Shown in pieces: positions 9,004-17,080 of a stretch of DNA of 64,000 nt. The notes under the pieces were generated by a model. That model was not told the DNA's origin and made no database searches. It saw only the letters and a program-made list of their open reading frames with translations. Numbering within the stretch: the stretch's first letter is position 1; the number at the start of each line of letters is the position of its first letter. Made by a program: the position numbers and the translations under genes. Origin of the DNA: Cryobacterium zongtaii (GTDB lineage: Bacteria > Actinomycetota > Actinomycetes > Actinomycetales > Microbacteriaceae); NCBI RefSeq assembly GCF_002909375.1, contig NZ_PPXD01000020.1, forward strand, positions 174,239 through 238,238, written 5' to 3'.

Positions 9004-10164
9004 TTACGAACCGAATTGTGGCTTGCCTGCCAACAGCTTTTCTCGGTGTCTTACGAACAAGGGTGAGCGGATAGTCAGCACCTCCCAGGGAATCGTGATT
9101 TCGCCAATTAGTGCTCCGCGCGCAGACGATTCCGGTAACGCTGAGTAGCTCAACACGAGTCCGTCCATCGTGAGCTCGAAATTCAAGCTGGCTTCGAGAA
9201 GCTTGCTTGTGCTCCCGGGCCCGTCTGAGCCGCCGCCGGACCACTCGATGTAGCCGATCCTCCCACTAGTTAAAGTCAGGCCGAAGTTTCGCGTCGCCCA
9301 CATGCTTCCCACAACGACGTCGAGATTAACTCCTTCGAAAGTGATTCGGGGGAAGGGGTGGTTGTATCCAACTATCAAACCGCTAGCGAACCGGGGCTCA
9401 GCACTGGGGGCGCTGAGGGACAGCGAGTTCCAAAGATCGGCAACTTCATAAATGCCGACATACAGGTCGTCCTTGGTCAGGCCGTAGATTCTTTGGTGGA
9501 ATCCGAAGGGTGCCGACTCCAGTCTCATAGCATCGACGGACGTCCGCACGACAGAGGACGGTTCTCGCTCGCGTTCTTGTGAGAGTGCTTTCCAGTAGCC
9601 GCCGAACCGGGCAACGGATGTGATGGCGTCCATTTCGAATTCAACGTCGACACGACCGGGCACCTTGTCATCCACTGGCCACGGGTCTTCGAGTTCGTCG
9701 AAGCTGTAGATCGGGGGCAGGGAACGCAGCGCGGCGGATACGTGAAGCGTCAAGGCGCCCTCTGCGTAGGTCACCGATCCTCGCCAGTCCGAAAGGCCTT
9801 GGCGGACTCGATTGGCCTCTGACACGGTGGATAGTTGCCCGGCGGCATCGAGCGCGAAGGTGATCGGATTGGCCGGATAGCTCTGTGCTAACGCCGTGAT
9901 CAGAAGAGACCCGAGGCCCTGCGGGATGAAAATTCGAGGCCCCGTTATGTCGGGGGTGAGATAGCCGGTGACTGGGTCGCGAATCGCGCGAGACGATGTG
10001 AACGAAAGCGATCGGCTGGAGGTTATCGTCACCTGGACCAGATCTGCCTCCGGGGTCCTGAATGACGGGGTGCGGAATAACCTGGAGGGGCTGGGTGGAA
10101 AGGTGATCCGACCCTGGCCGTAGACGTTGCCGTCGGCGTCGATCATCGCGTTCCGTAAGTGCAT
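9004..10164 (-). CDS. Hypothetical protein, not recognised
   Basis: A 386-residue protein that I do not recognise. No signal peptide, membrane segment or nucleotide-binding motif is evident. The sequence alternates short hydrophobic strands with polar turns, suggesting a beta-rich fold (for example the RIGYIEWSGGG and LEASLNFELTMDG segments). Codon use is less GC-biased at third positions than in the housekeeping part of the window, consistent with acquired DNA. It stands between the exporter and the degraded segment starting at about 10.3 kb, with no operon partner. Confidence 0.6.
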   Translation of the reverse strand: MHLRNAMIDADGNVYGQGRITFPPSPSRLFRTPSFRTPEADLVQVTITSSRSLSFTSSRAIRDPVTGYLTPDITGPRIFIPQGLGSLLITALAQSYPANPITFALDAAGQLSTVSEANRVRQGLSDWRGSVTYAEGALTLHVSAALRSLPPIYSFDELEDPWPVDDKVPGRVDVEFEMDAITSVARFGGYWKALSQEREREPSSVVRTSVDAMRLESAPFGFHQRIYGLTKDDLYVGIYEVADLWNSLSLSAPSAEPRFASGLIVGYNHPFPRITFEGVNLDVVVGSMWATRNFGLTLTSGRIGYIEWSGGGSDGPGSTSKLLEASLNFELTMDGLVLSYSALPESSARGALIGEITIPWEVLTIRSPLFVRHREKLLAGKPQFGS

Positions 10165-10297
10165 CTTTCCCCCAAGCGCCGAGTATCACGACTACAGCTC
10201 GACCCTAACGTGGCCATGCTCCCGGTGAGGACGTTCCCTATGCCCTTAGCTTGCTCCCACTTCCGGCTGGGGAGAGGAGGTGCCCGTTGGGATGACT

Positions 10298-10353
10298 TCA
10301 GTCGATCACGGCCGCCAGGGCTTCGATCTCGACAAGCTGGGCCGTGCGCCAAA
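10298..10353 (-). pseudogene. RidA-type C-terminal fragment
   Basis: About 18 codons ending at TGA (10298-10300) encode AQLVEIEALAAVID. This matches the C-terminus typical of RidA/YjgF proteins, in which LVEIEA-A precedes the end. The rest of the gene is absent; the bases immediately upstream belong to an SDR fragment. The tract is short, so the call rests on one motif. Confidence 0.35.
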
Positions 10354-10355
10354 CA

Positions 10356-10505
10356 CTATGACTCTATGAGCGCGCTCGGTGCATGGTGTTGACCGAACGC
10401 CTCCCGAACGACCCATTCGCAGGCCCCGCCCGCGACATCGAGTCTCATCCCGGTGATGTATCGATTCTCCGGGCCGGTCAGGAAGAGAGCGACTCCCCTG
10501 CGCCA
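10356..10505 (-). pseudogene. Short-chain dehydrogenase (SDR) C-terminal fragment
   Basis: A minus-strand frame ending at TAG (10356-10358) encodes VALFLTGPENRYITGMRLDV followed by AGG. This is the C-terminal substrate-loop region of SDR oxidoreductases (consensus V-FL-S---YITG--L-VDGG). There is no start and no Rossmann or catalytic YxxxK part upstream. It abuts the RidA-type fragment, so two unrelated gene ends have been joined here by deletion. Confidence 0.6.
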
Positions 10506-10527
10506 AGTTACTAGTCAGGGCCGAAGC

Positions 10528-10725
10528 GATTTGACTCGGCGACCCCCTGAAGGTTCTGGCCTTAATTTAGTCGTTGCCGAATGTCTCCGAAAACCCTCGG
10601 ATTCCCTTGTGTTTACAGGGAACCGGGCGGTTCACTGCCTCCAATTGTAGGTCATCGTTTTGGGTCAAATAGAGATGAATTAGATGAGTAGATGATGACC
10701 ATGTGAACTCGCTGGAGCGGCACCA
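10528..10725. repeat. Diverged ~200-bp repeat, copy A, with 66-nt core
   Basis: The core at 10584-10649 matches 16076-16141 at 62 of 66 positions by eye and carries a short hairpin (TTCCCT with AGGGAA). Weaker similarity extends on both sides: an AAGGTTCT tract at 10549-10557 versus 16041-16048, and GATGACCATNTGAACT near 10695 versus 16188. The left part, 10528-10550, is identical at 20 of 23 positions to the 3' half of tRNA-Pro at 39643-39665, in the same orientation. I read it as a decayed integration (att) site; that is inference. Confidence 0.65.
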
Positions 10726-10938
10726 CGAGCCCTCCCAACCTCTCCCCCACATGCCGCCGCAGGCGATCGAGCATGGTCGGTGATGGCGATCGGTCGTGCG
10801 CTTGGTCCGCGGTCTGGTTCGCATCACGGACGGCGCTATCCACTGGGCGCGATTTAGTGCGTCGATCAGAAACGGCCCCGGCAATCGCATGAGAACGGTC
10901 TGACGAACGCGGGGTGCACATCAGAGGGGAGCAATGAG

Positions 10939-10983
10939 ATGAGATCATTTCGAAACTCCATCAACGTCACGCGTGCAGCGTAA
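10939..10983 (+). pseudogene. 5' remnant of a DHFR/RibD_C-family gene
   Basis: An ATG preceded by GAGCAATGAG starts a 14-codon frame, MRSFRNSINVTRAA, then a stop. It matches the start and leader of the intact gene at 18316, which begins MRPLRYSINVTLDG behind GAGCAACGAG. Similarity ends after INVT. It is the cut-off beginning of a paralogous gene; the rest has been deleted. Confidence 0.7.
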
Positions 10984-11014
10984 GCCTGCACCGGTGAATT
11001 CCAGCTGGAATTCC

Positions 11015-11371
11015 TCAGCGTTCGTTGTCGCCGGAGCTACGGAGAAGACCGCCGAACAAGTGGCTACCTTGGCCCTCGCGGCTTGCGCGCTCGACTTCCA
11101 TCGGGTCCGGGTCTGGGTCACCCTCGGGTAGCGGAGCCAGCGCTTCCGGCTGTTCGACCATCGTGCGGGTTTCTTTGGCTTCTTGCTTCAGCCTTCGCTT
11201 CGCTGCCTTTTCGACGAGGACGGGAACGAAGTCACGGACCGAACCCTCCGCCAAATGCTCGTGCTCATCTTGGACGACGTCCGCGATGTGTTCACGCTCC
11301 AAGCTCGGAAACCGTTGCGAGAGCCGGTCGATCACCTGGTCGATGGCCTGAGTTTCGTCTAGCTCGCTCAT
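11015..11371 (-). CDS. Three-helix bundle dimerization domain protein
   Basis: A small soluble protein of 118 residues. The first 60 residues form a predicted three-helix unit: VIDRLSQRFPSLEREHIADV, then VQDEHEHLAEGSVRDFVPVL and VEKAAKRRLKQ. This pattern is common in actinobacterial proteins annotated as three-helix bundle dimerization proteins, whose function is unknown. The tail is acidic and Pro-rich (PDPDPME) and probably disordered. It has no operon partner; the next gene downstream on this strand is far away. Confidence 0.65.
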   Translation of the reverse strand: MSELDETQAIDQVIDRLSQRFPSLEREHIADVVQDEHEHLAEGSVRDFVPVLVEKAAKRRLKQEAKETRTMVEQPEALAPLPEGDPDPDPMEVERASREGQGSHLFGGLLRSSGDNER

Positions 11372-11458
11372 GAGGACATTCTTCAGCGCGGGTGCGCTCG
11401 CGGCAACCGCCTGAAGGTGAACTTTCAGTCATCGCGACGATGAGGTGGTAGCCACGGT

Positions 11459-11815
11459 TCACCTGTCGGCGAGGGTGATGCGCTGGTCGCTGAGTGGCTC
11501 GAAGTAGGCAAAGAACGCAGCTGCGTCATCCAAATCGCCGGCCCGGAAGGACGCCGCGCCGCTCTCGAGCGTCTTCCGGAGCACGCCGAGAGTGTCGAGG
11601 AAGATCATGCCGGCGACCGCTTGATTGGGGACCTCGAGCACGAAGTACGCATTGTTGGGGATCGCAGTCGTCACTTCGAGCACTGCGTTACGGATGATCA
11701 GCCCGATGTCCTCATTGGTGTCGCTGACATGAATACACGCGGTCACCGTCGCGGTTCCGGCCCTCTCGGGGTCAATGCGGAAGCGGAGGCTCTCAATGAG
11801 TGCTGAGCCGGGCAT
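11459..11815 (-). CDS. Orphan alkylsulfatase C-terminal (SCP2-like) domain
   Basis: A 118-residue frame resembling the C-terminal domain of SdsA1-type linear alkylsulfatases, an SCP2-like fold thought to bind the hydrophobic chain. Features seen: an entry helix (IESLRFRIDPERAG), alternating strands, AVAGMIFLDTLGV in the middle, and a closing helix ending in FAYFEPLS. Family-like sequence (NAPDQIAAM) continues in frame upstream of the ATG without a start, so the frame is a cut-off 3' end rather than a designed small gene. The metallo-beta-lactamase catalytic domain is missing. It may be untranslated. Confidence 0.55.
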   Translation of the reverse strand: MPGSALIESLRFRIDPERAGTATVTACIHVSDTNEDIGLIIRNAVLEVTTAIPNNAYFVLEVPNQAVAGMIFLDTLGVLRKTLESGAASFRAGDLDDAAAFFAYFEPLSDQRITLADR

Positions 11816-11962
11816 CGCGGCGATCTGGTCGGGGGCGTTGATCTGGCGCCCGACGCATGGGCGAGGTAGATATCGGCGATTCGGACCTGGGCAGGGCCGA
11901 CTGGACGTGGAAATGGGCCGGACCGCAAACCTTGGGAGGCGCGGCCCGGCCCTTGCTCCACG

Positions 11963-12547
11963 TCAGTCGGTGATAGTGACGATTCCCGACGCCGACGCCA
12001 GCAGGTCGACGGTGCGCTTTGCGGCGCGATCGATCTGTACGCGGGGTTCCGCCGGAACGGCGTCCGGGTTGTAGGTGTCGGGTCCGTGGAACTGCCCGTA
12101 GCTGAGCACGACACCACCCTCAGCCAGGACAGAGGTCTCTAGCTGCTTCACCGCGACCGCGTCGGGGCCGGCCGGGAGCTCCCACGCGACAGATTGGGCG
12201 AAGATTCTCGGGTTACCTGCGGCGCGGGCCGCATCGATGATGTTCTGGTTGCCCTCCGTGCGGATGCGGGCGTTCAGGTCGCCATGCTCCGCGATCTTAT
12301 TTACATCGTCGGGCAGATCGGTGAGCTGGTTGAGGATGATGTCGGGGCCGAACTCGACTACGGCGGCGATCAGCGCGTCGCGCTCGAAGACGTCGACCAC
12401 GACGGGCTGAGCGCCGAGCTCCGCGATCCGATCCGCCTTCGTCACAGATCGCGTCATGCCCGCTACCGTGTGGCCGGCATCGACGAGGAGCGGGATGAGT
12501 CGCTGGCCGATGACTCCGGAAGCGCCGGCGAGGAAAATTCTAGACAT
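11963..12547 (-). CDS. NAD(P)-binding oxidoreductase / epimerase-like protein
   Basis: A Rossmann-fold protein of 194 residues. The dinucleotide-binding motif is GASGVIGQRL at the N-terminus; further family-like segments are AELGAQPVVVDVFERDAL and FAQSVAWE. Start 12547 gives MSRIFLAGASG, with AAAGG upstream; the open frame to 12604 overlaps the MFS stop and lacks a site. It lies 53 bases downstream of the MFS gene and may be cotranscribed with it. It is shorter than full NAD-dependent epimerases (about 300 residues), so the C-terminal substrate part may be reduced or lost. Substrate unknown. Confidence 0.75.
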   Translation of the reverse strand: MSRIFLAGASGVIGQRLIPLLVDAGHTVAGMTRSVTKADRIAELGAQPVVVDVFERDALIAAVVEFGPDIILNQLTDLPDDVNKIAEHGDLNARIRTEGNQNIIDAARAAGNPRIFAQSVAWELPAGPDAVAVKQLETSVLAEGGVVLSYGQFHGPDTYNPDAVPAEPRVQIDRAAKRTVDLLASASGIVTITD

Positions 12548-12600
12548 GGTTGTGCCTTTCTTTTGTGTGTTGGTTTGTTGATCCGGCGAGATGCCGGGGC

Positions 12601-13842
12601 TCACGCGCGACGCGCGATGCGCGCCTGGGCGATGAGGCTAATGAGGGCCAGAAGGATGGTGAGGCTGGTGTAGCAGACCACCGCCGGGATCTCTCCGAGG
12701 GGTCCAGCGATCTGGCCTTCGATGACAATTGGCAGGCCGAACGCGGTGTAGGCCACGATGTAGACGGCTGCGACGATTCCGGCACGCTGCTGAGGGAGGA
12801 CCAGCGGGATGAGTAGCTGGAGTGCTGCGGTGAAGGAGGACCCGAATCCGATGCCGGCGATGGCCTGGCCGATGAGCATTAGTCCGAGACTGCCTGCAAA
12901 GACTCCTCCGATGATGGCTGCAGCGCCGAGGAGGGACGCGTAAATTCCGATGACCATGGCGTGTCGGGAGGCGACCTTCGCGAACACCACTCCGATGACG
13001 GTGGACACTGCGGGGGCGATGAACCCGGCGATGCCCCCGAGCGAGGGGCTGTCGATGCCGAAGACGCTGCGCACCATGTTGGGGGCGAGGCCACCGGAGA
13101 GCCCCGCGAGCATCCACACTGCCGCGACGACCGGGGCGGCGGCGAGGAACTCGGTCCGAGCTGCTGAGGGCACGGCGATCCGGGGTATCAGTGATCGCAG
13201 TGCCCCCGGGTTCTGCCGGCCGGTCTCCGGGGAGAGGATTGCGACAACAACTCCCAGCACCGTGAGGACGATCAGGACCGCGAAGATGACGGTGTTCGCC
13301 GCGGGGGTGAGCTCGATGGTAAATCCTGCCAGCACCGAGCCCAGCGCCAAGCCGCCCGTGAGGCTGATACTGCCGAGAATGGCACCGAGTCGTTTGTTTC
13401 GTTCCGGCGAGAGCTCCACCATGGCTGCGGTGAAGGCCGCGGTCGCCGCTCCGCTTGCGAGGCCCTGGACGATGCGCCCGGCGATCACGGCGTTCACGTC
13501 CGTGGCTGTCAGGAACAGCACGTTGGATCCCAGTTGCACAATGAGACCGGCGATCAGTACGGGCCGCCGCCCGACGAAGTCCGAGAGGGATCCGAATACC
13601 AGTACAGCTACCAAGAATCCGGCGGCGTAGACGGCGAAGGCGACATTGAGCATCTCGGGGGCGAAATCGAAACGGTCCTTGTAGTTGACCAGGAGTGGTG
13701 TCAGCGCGCCGGCGCCTAGGTACAGGCTCATGAAGGCGACAGCAGTTCCGGCCAGTGACAGGGCGGGCGGGACAGCCGTGCGTCGTCGCGTTCCAATAGA
13801 GATCGAGCGTTGTGAAGACAAGTCCGGCTCCTTCAAGCACAT
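12601..13842 (-). CDS. MFS transporter
   Basis: A 413-residue major facilitator with about 12 hydrophobic segments. The loop 2-3 motif is GSLSDFVGRRP, and the helix 4 region reads RIVQGLASGAATAAF, both typical of drug/H+ antiporters. The longest frame starts at 13842, but a TTG at 13821 has GAAGGAG 6 nt upstream and is a plausible true start. It is probably transcribed with the downstream NAD(P)-binding gene. The MocR regulator lies upstream in the same orientation. Substrate unknown. Confidence 0.88.
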   Translation of the reverse strand: MCLKEPDLSSQRSISIGTRRRTAVPPALSLAGTAVAFMSLYLGAGALTPLLVNYKDRFDFAPEMLNVAFAVYAAGFLVAVLVFGSLSDFVGRRPVLIAGLIVQLGSNVLFLTATDVNAVIAGRIVQGLASGAATAAFTAAMVELSPERNKRLGAILGSISLTGGLALGSVLAGFTIELTPAANTVIFAVLIVLTVLGVVVAILSPETGRQNPGALRSLIPRIAVPSAARTEFLAAAPVVAAVWMLAGLSGGLAPNMVRSVFGIDSPSLGGIAGFIAPAVSTVIGVVFAKVASRHAMVIGIYASLLGAAAIIGGVFAGSLGLMLIGQAIAGIGFGSSFTAALQLLIPLVLPQQRAGIVAAVYIVAYTAFGLPIVIEGQIAGPLGEIPAVVCYTSLTILLALISLIAQARIARRA

Positions 13843-13986
13843 GCGTGATTGCGGGCCTATTGGTCGCCGCTCGTCTTCGACTTTATGCAGAAAGAGGCCT
13901 CACAACGAGTACCATTTGAGGCCTGCAATCCCGGACCACTTGACGAGGTGCATCGCCGATGAAGTGCGGCTCGGGCGCGTGTGGAT

Positions 13987-15408
13987 TTAGGGCATTACGC
14001 TCGCGAGGGTCTGGAGAACGCTGGGCCAAGAGCTGTCTGAGACGGCGGAGAAATTGACCACGAGCCCATCGCTCCATCGGGATTTGCGCGCCACCTGCGG
14101 ATGGCGGAACTGGGACAGTCCGCTGACGGCGAGACCCTGCCGCGCCGCCGCCTGAAACGTCAACGCTTCGGTGCCTTCTGGCAATAGCAGCGCGGCCTGC
14201 AGTCCGGCCGGCATTCCGAGCACGCGCACATCGGGTGCCTGCTCAGCAAGTGTTGCTACTAGTTGTTCGCGGCGCGAGCGATTGCTGTGACGTCGGCTGC
14301 GCACGTGCCGGTCGAACCCTCCAGAAGAGACGAACTCCGTGAAGATGAGCTGATCGAGCACGCTCACGGTGTCCACGCGGCCCTTTGCGATGGTCACAGC
14401 GGGCAGTAGGCGCTCGGGTATCACGGCCCAAGCCAGTCGGAGCGCGGGGGCTACCGACTTACTTGCGGTGCCAAAGTACACGACGTGATCCGGGTCGAGT
14501 CCTTGGAGGGCGCCGACGGGTTTCCGGTCGTAGCGGAACTCGCCATCGTAATCATCCTCGAGCACCACTCCACCCGTGCGTCGCGCCCACTCCAGGAACC
14601 CGTGACGTCGATCTGGTGACAACGCGTGCCCGGTTGGGAACTGGTGTGCCGGGGTCAGCAACGCGGCGCTTCCCGGCTGCAGCTCCTCCAGACCAGCGAG
14701 CCCCGCTCCGCTCTCGTCGACCTCCAGGGCAGGGATGGCCATGCCCTCGTCTTCGAGTAGGTCCCGATAGATGCCAAGACCGTACGATTCGACTGCCACG
14801 GTGTTGACCCCCTGACTCTTGAGCGCTCGCGCCAGCACCGCAAGGCCGTGGTGGAATCCGGAGGTGATGACGATATTCGCTGGGTCGGCTTGGACTCCGC
14901 GGACCCGGGACAGATAGTCGGCCAGTGCAATCCGCAGTTCTATCCGCCCAAGAGAATCGCCATACCCGAAAGCGGTGTGGGGAGCTCCGGAGAGCGCTTT
15001 GCGTGCTGCAGCCAACCATGGCGCACGGGGGAAATCCGCGTACTCTGCCGCTCCGGGCTCGAGGCCGTGAGGCCTTCGGCCCGATTGGAACGGGGCGAGT
15101 TCAGGAGTTCGTTGCGGTGCCGCGCGCTGCGCGACGTGTGTGCCGGAGCCGTGACGCGCGATGAGCCATCCTTCCTCGACGAGAGCGGCGTAGCATTCGG
15201 TGACCGTGCTGCGCGCAACTCCCAGATCCTCTGCCAGCGCGCGGGATCCCGGCAGTCGGGTTCCGGGGGCAAGGCGCCCGGAACGCACGGCTTCGCGAAG
15301 TGCATCGCTGAGTCCCACGCGTAATCCAGTGCCCTGGAGTTCGAGATGAAGGTCCAGACCTACCCGGGGCCGTGTCTCTGACTTCGAAGTGGTCTGCTTG
15401 TTTGCCAT
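13987..15408 (-). CDS. MocR/PdxR-family regulator (GntR HTH plus aminotransferase fold)
   Basis: A 473-residue transcription factor. Residues about 25-95 are a GntR winged helix (LAPGTRLPGSRALAEDLGVA). The rest is an aminotransferase class I fold with the PLP lysine in the TASKS segment and DDYDGEFRY before it. Such proteins sense PLP or an amine and often control pyridoxine or transport genes. The next genes downstream on the strand are the MFS transporter and NAD(P)-binding gene, 144 bases away, possible targets. Direct evidence for its ligand is absent. Confidence 0.85.
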   Translation of the reverse strand: MANKQTTSKSETRPRVGLDLHLELQGTGLRVGLSDALREAVRSGRLAPGTRLPGSRALAEDLGVARSTVTECYAALVEEGWLIARHGSGTHVAQRAAPQRTPELAPFQSGRRPHGLEPGAAEYADFPRAPWLAAARKALSGAPHTAFGYGDSLGRIELRIALADYLSRVRGVQADPANIVITSGFHHGLAVLARALKSQGVNTVAVESYGLGIYRDLLEDEGMAIPALEVDESGAGLAGLEELQPGSAALLTPAHQFPTGHALSPDRRHGFLEWARRTGGVVLEDDYDGEFRYDRKPVGALQGLDPDHVVYFGTASKSVAPALRLAWAVIPERLLPAVTIAKGRVDTVSVLDQLIFTEFVSSGGFDRHVRSRRHSNRSRREQLVATLAEQAPDVRVLGMPAGLQAALLLPEGTEALTFQAAARQGLAVSGLSQFRHPQVARKSRWSDGLVVNFSAVSDSSWPSVLQTLASVMP

Positions 15409-15484
15409 GAGAATGGACTCTACTCCTGCTCCTCTTGTCTCCTACCGTCAAGTCATGACCAACAACGACCCGATCATTGTCGAT

Positions 15485-15800
15485 CCTGAAGCTGCTCCTT
15501 GGCGCTCATAGTCAACGGATTCCCGATCGTGTTGGCCGTCTTCGCTCACCCAGAACAGGAGGACGACCTCGGCTCTCTGATCCTCGCGATCACCTTCACC
15601 CGGGCGCCGGTCCTCGCGCCGCTGTTCGCTTTGCAGAGCTACCCGATCACGACGTTCGCGACATCGCCGTCGAGCCCGTGAGGCCTCATCGGCCAGACGT
15701 TTGCGGTCATTGGTATCGCAATGGCGACTCTGGCCGGCGCCACCGCGCTGTGGGGCCGTACTGCGTTCGATTGATTGGTCGTGGCGACTTTTCGCAGTCG
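15485..15800 (+). pseudogene. Degraded membrane protein, flippase (Wzx-like) remnant
   Basis: Two hydrophobic pieces in different plus-strand frames: ALIVNGFPIVLAVFAHPEQE with TRAPVLAPLFALQSYPITTF (about 15499-15665), then GLIGQTFAVIGIAMATLAGA (about 15682-15745) ending at an in-frame stop (TGA near 15771). The arrangement of membrane segments fits polysaccharide-flippase-type proteins in actinobacteria. Neither piece has a convincing start, and a frame change lies between them. Family assignment is tentative; decay is clear. Confidence 0.45.
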
Positions 15801-16017
15801 TCAGCGGCTCTGGTACCACTGGTCGTTTCATCCGGAATCATCGGGGCCTCGTGCGTGACCCGGTGCAGCGCTGGTGGCCCGAGGCCAGCACCGCGAATAC
15901 GCGGCCGACGCTCACTTGCACTCGCCCCTCGGACAGGCAGAATGCGCGAGTTGTAGCGAGCGAATCTGATGAGCCGATGGTTAGCAAAGGCCACGGAACC
16001 AGCCGCTGCGGCAATTG

Positions 16018-16225
16018 AAATCGAACCGGCGACCGGCTGTAAGGTTCTAGCCTCAACTCGGGTGGTGCCGAAAAATCTCCGAAAACCCTCGGATTCCCTT
16101 GTTTCTACAGGGAACCGGGCGGTTCACTGCTGCCAATTGTAATCGGTCCATTCGGGTCGGCTGAAATTGATTTTGATGACCAAATGATGACCATTTGAAC
16201 TGCTTTGGGCGGTATAGGAAGACCT
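16018..16225. repeat. Diverged ~200-bp repeat, copy B, with 66-nt core
   Basis: Partner of the repeat at 10528-10725, same orientation. The core is 16076-16141. The left part read on the minus strand contains GGTCGCCGGTTCGATTTC, which resembles the variable region and T-arm of a tRNA, although the stem does not close properly. On the right, GATGACC occurs twice in close succession (16173-16192), like integrase arm-type sites. I interpret it as an att-site relic. Confidence 0.6.
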
Positions 16226-16365
16226 AGACTAGTTTCTCGGACTCGCACCAGGGCTGACCTTGGGCGACCTTCCCGGATCCCGCTTGAGCCCTTCCCGTCG
16301 CAGGTCCGTCCTTTCGTGACCGGTTTGGGCCCTGAGATGTCGGACCATTGGTGGATACTCGAAAA

Positions 16366-16920
16366 ATGGATATGGACCTGTCATGGCTTGTCGGGATAGC
16401 ATCAACGGCGCTCGCGGCCGGCGCCGGCGCATACGTCAGCGCACGCCTGGGAGTGGTCCACGCCGACCAGGCAGAGAACAACCGGTTCCGACGCGAGACG
16501 GCGGAAGAAATCGTTGTCTCCCTGACCAAGCTTCGAGATCTCCTGCGCGATGTTCAGAACGATCGCAACTCTGAGCAGTGGACGGTGCCGGTGATTACGG
16601 CCTACGACACAATCGACGATGCCCGGCATCGTCTTCCGCAGCGTTTTCAGCACCTGCGACAAAGTGTCAGGTTTGCGCTAGGAGAGGCTGTCGGGGGTCC
16701 GTCCCTGGCTGACCTAGGCCCGTCGAGTGAGCCTGCGGAGCTCGCAGATTACAATCATCGGTGGAATGAATACGCGATCGAGTACATAGAGATGGCGGTG
16801 GACTCAATCCGCGAGTGGCGCGACGCTTCGGCCAAGTCGGCGCCAAACGTGCGCTTGCCGGGGTTTGACCTGTGGCTGGCCAAAACTAGTCGCCACGTCA
16901 CCGGAAGTTCCGCGACATGA
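16366..16920 (+). CDS. Hypothetical membrane-anchored protein
   Basis: A 184-residue protein from ATG 16366; an alternative in-frame start is GTG/ATG at 16348. One hydrophobic N-terminal helix (LSWLVGIASTALAAGAGAYV) is followed by a mainly helical, charged domain. The layout suggests one membrane anchor with a cytoplasmic helical domain. No family recognised. A small hairpin (CGGTC/GACCG, 16929-16942) just after the stop may end transcription. It is the first gene past repeat B and the start of the defence-rich region. Confidence 0.6.
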   Translation: MDMDLSWLVGIASTALAAGAGAYVSARLGVVHADQAENNRFRRETAEEIVVSLTKLRDLLRDVQNDRNSEQWTVPVITAYDTIDDARHRLPQRFQHLRQSVRFALGEAVGGPSLADLGPSSEPAELADYNHRWNEYAIEYIEMAVDSIREWRDASAKSAPNVRLPGFDLWLAKTSRHVTGSSAT

Positions 16921-17080
16921 CGCTCAAACGGTCCGCAGACCGGAGTTGCAACGGGGACCCTCAGCGAAACGCGTGCCTAGAGGACGGGCCCTGCGCATAG
17001 TATTTAGCATTTCTCCGCATGCCGAAAATCTCGGAGCTATGCCGGTTAGGGCTCAAGCCGACGAAACACAGCGGGCAGCG

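Noticed and set aside
16018..16060. Possible tRNA on the minus strand at repeat B
   Set aside because: A T-arm-like GGTTCGATT is present, but the stem does not close and no acceptor or D-arm can be folded.
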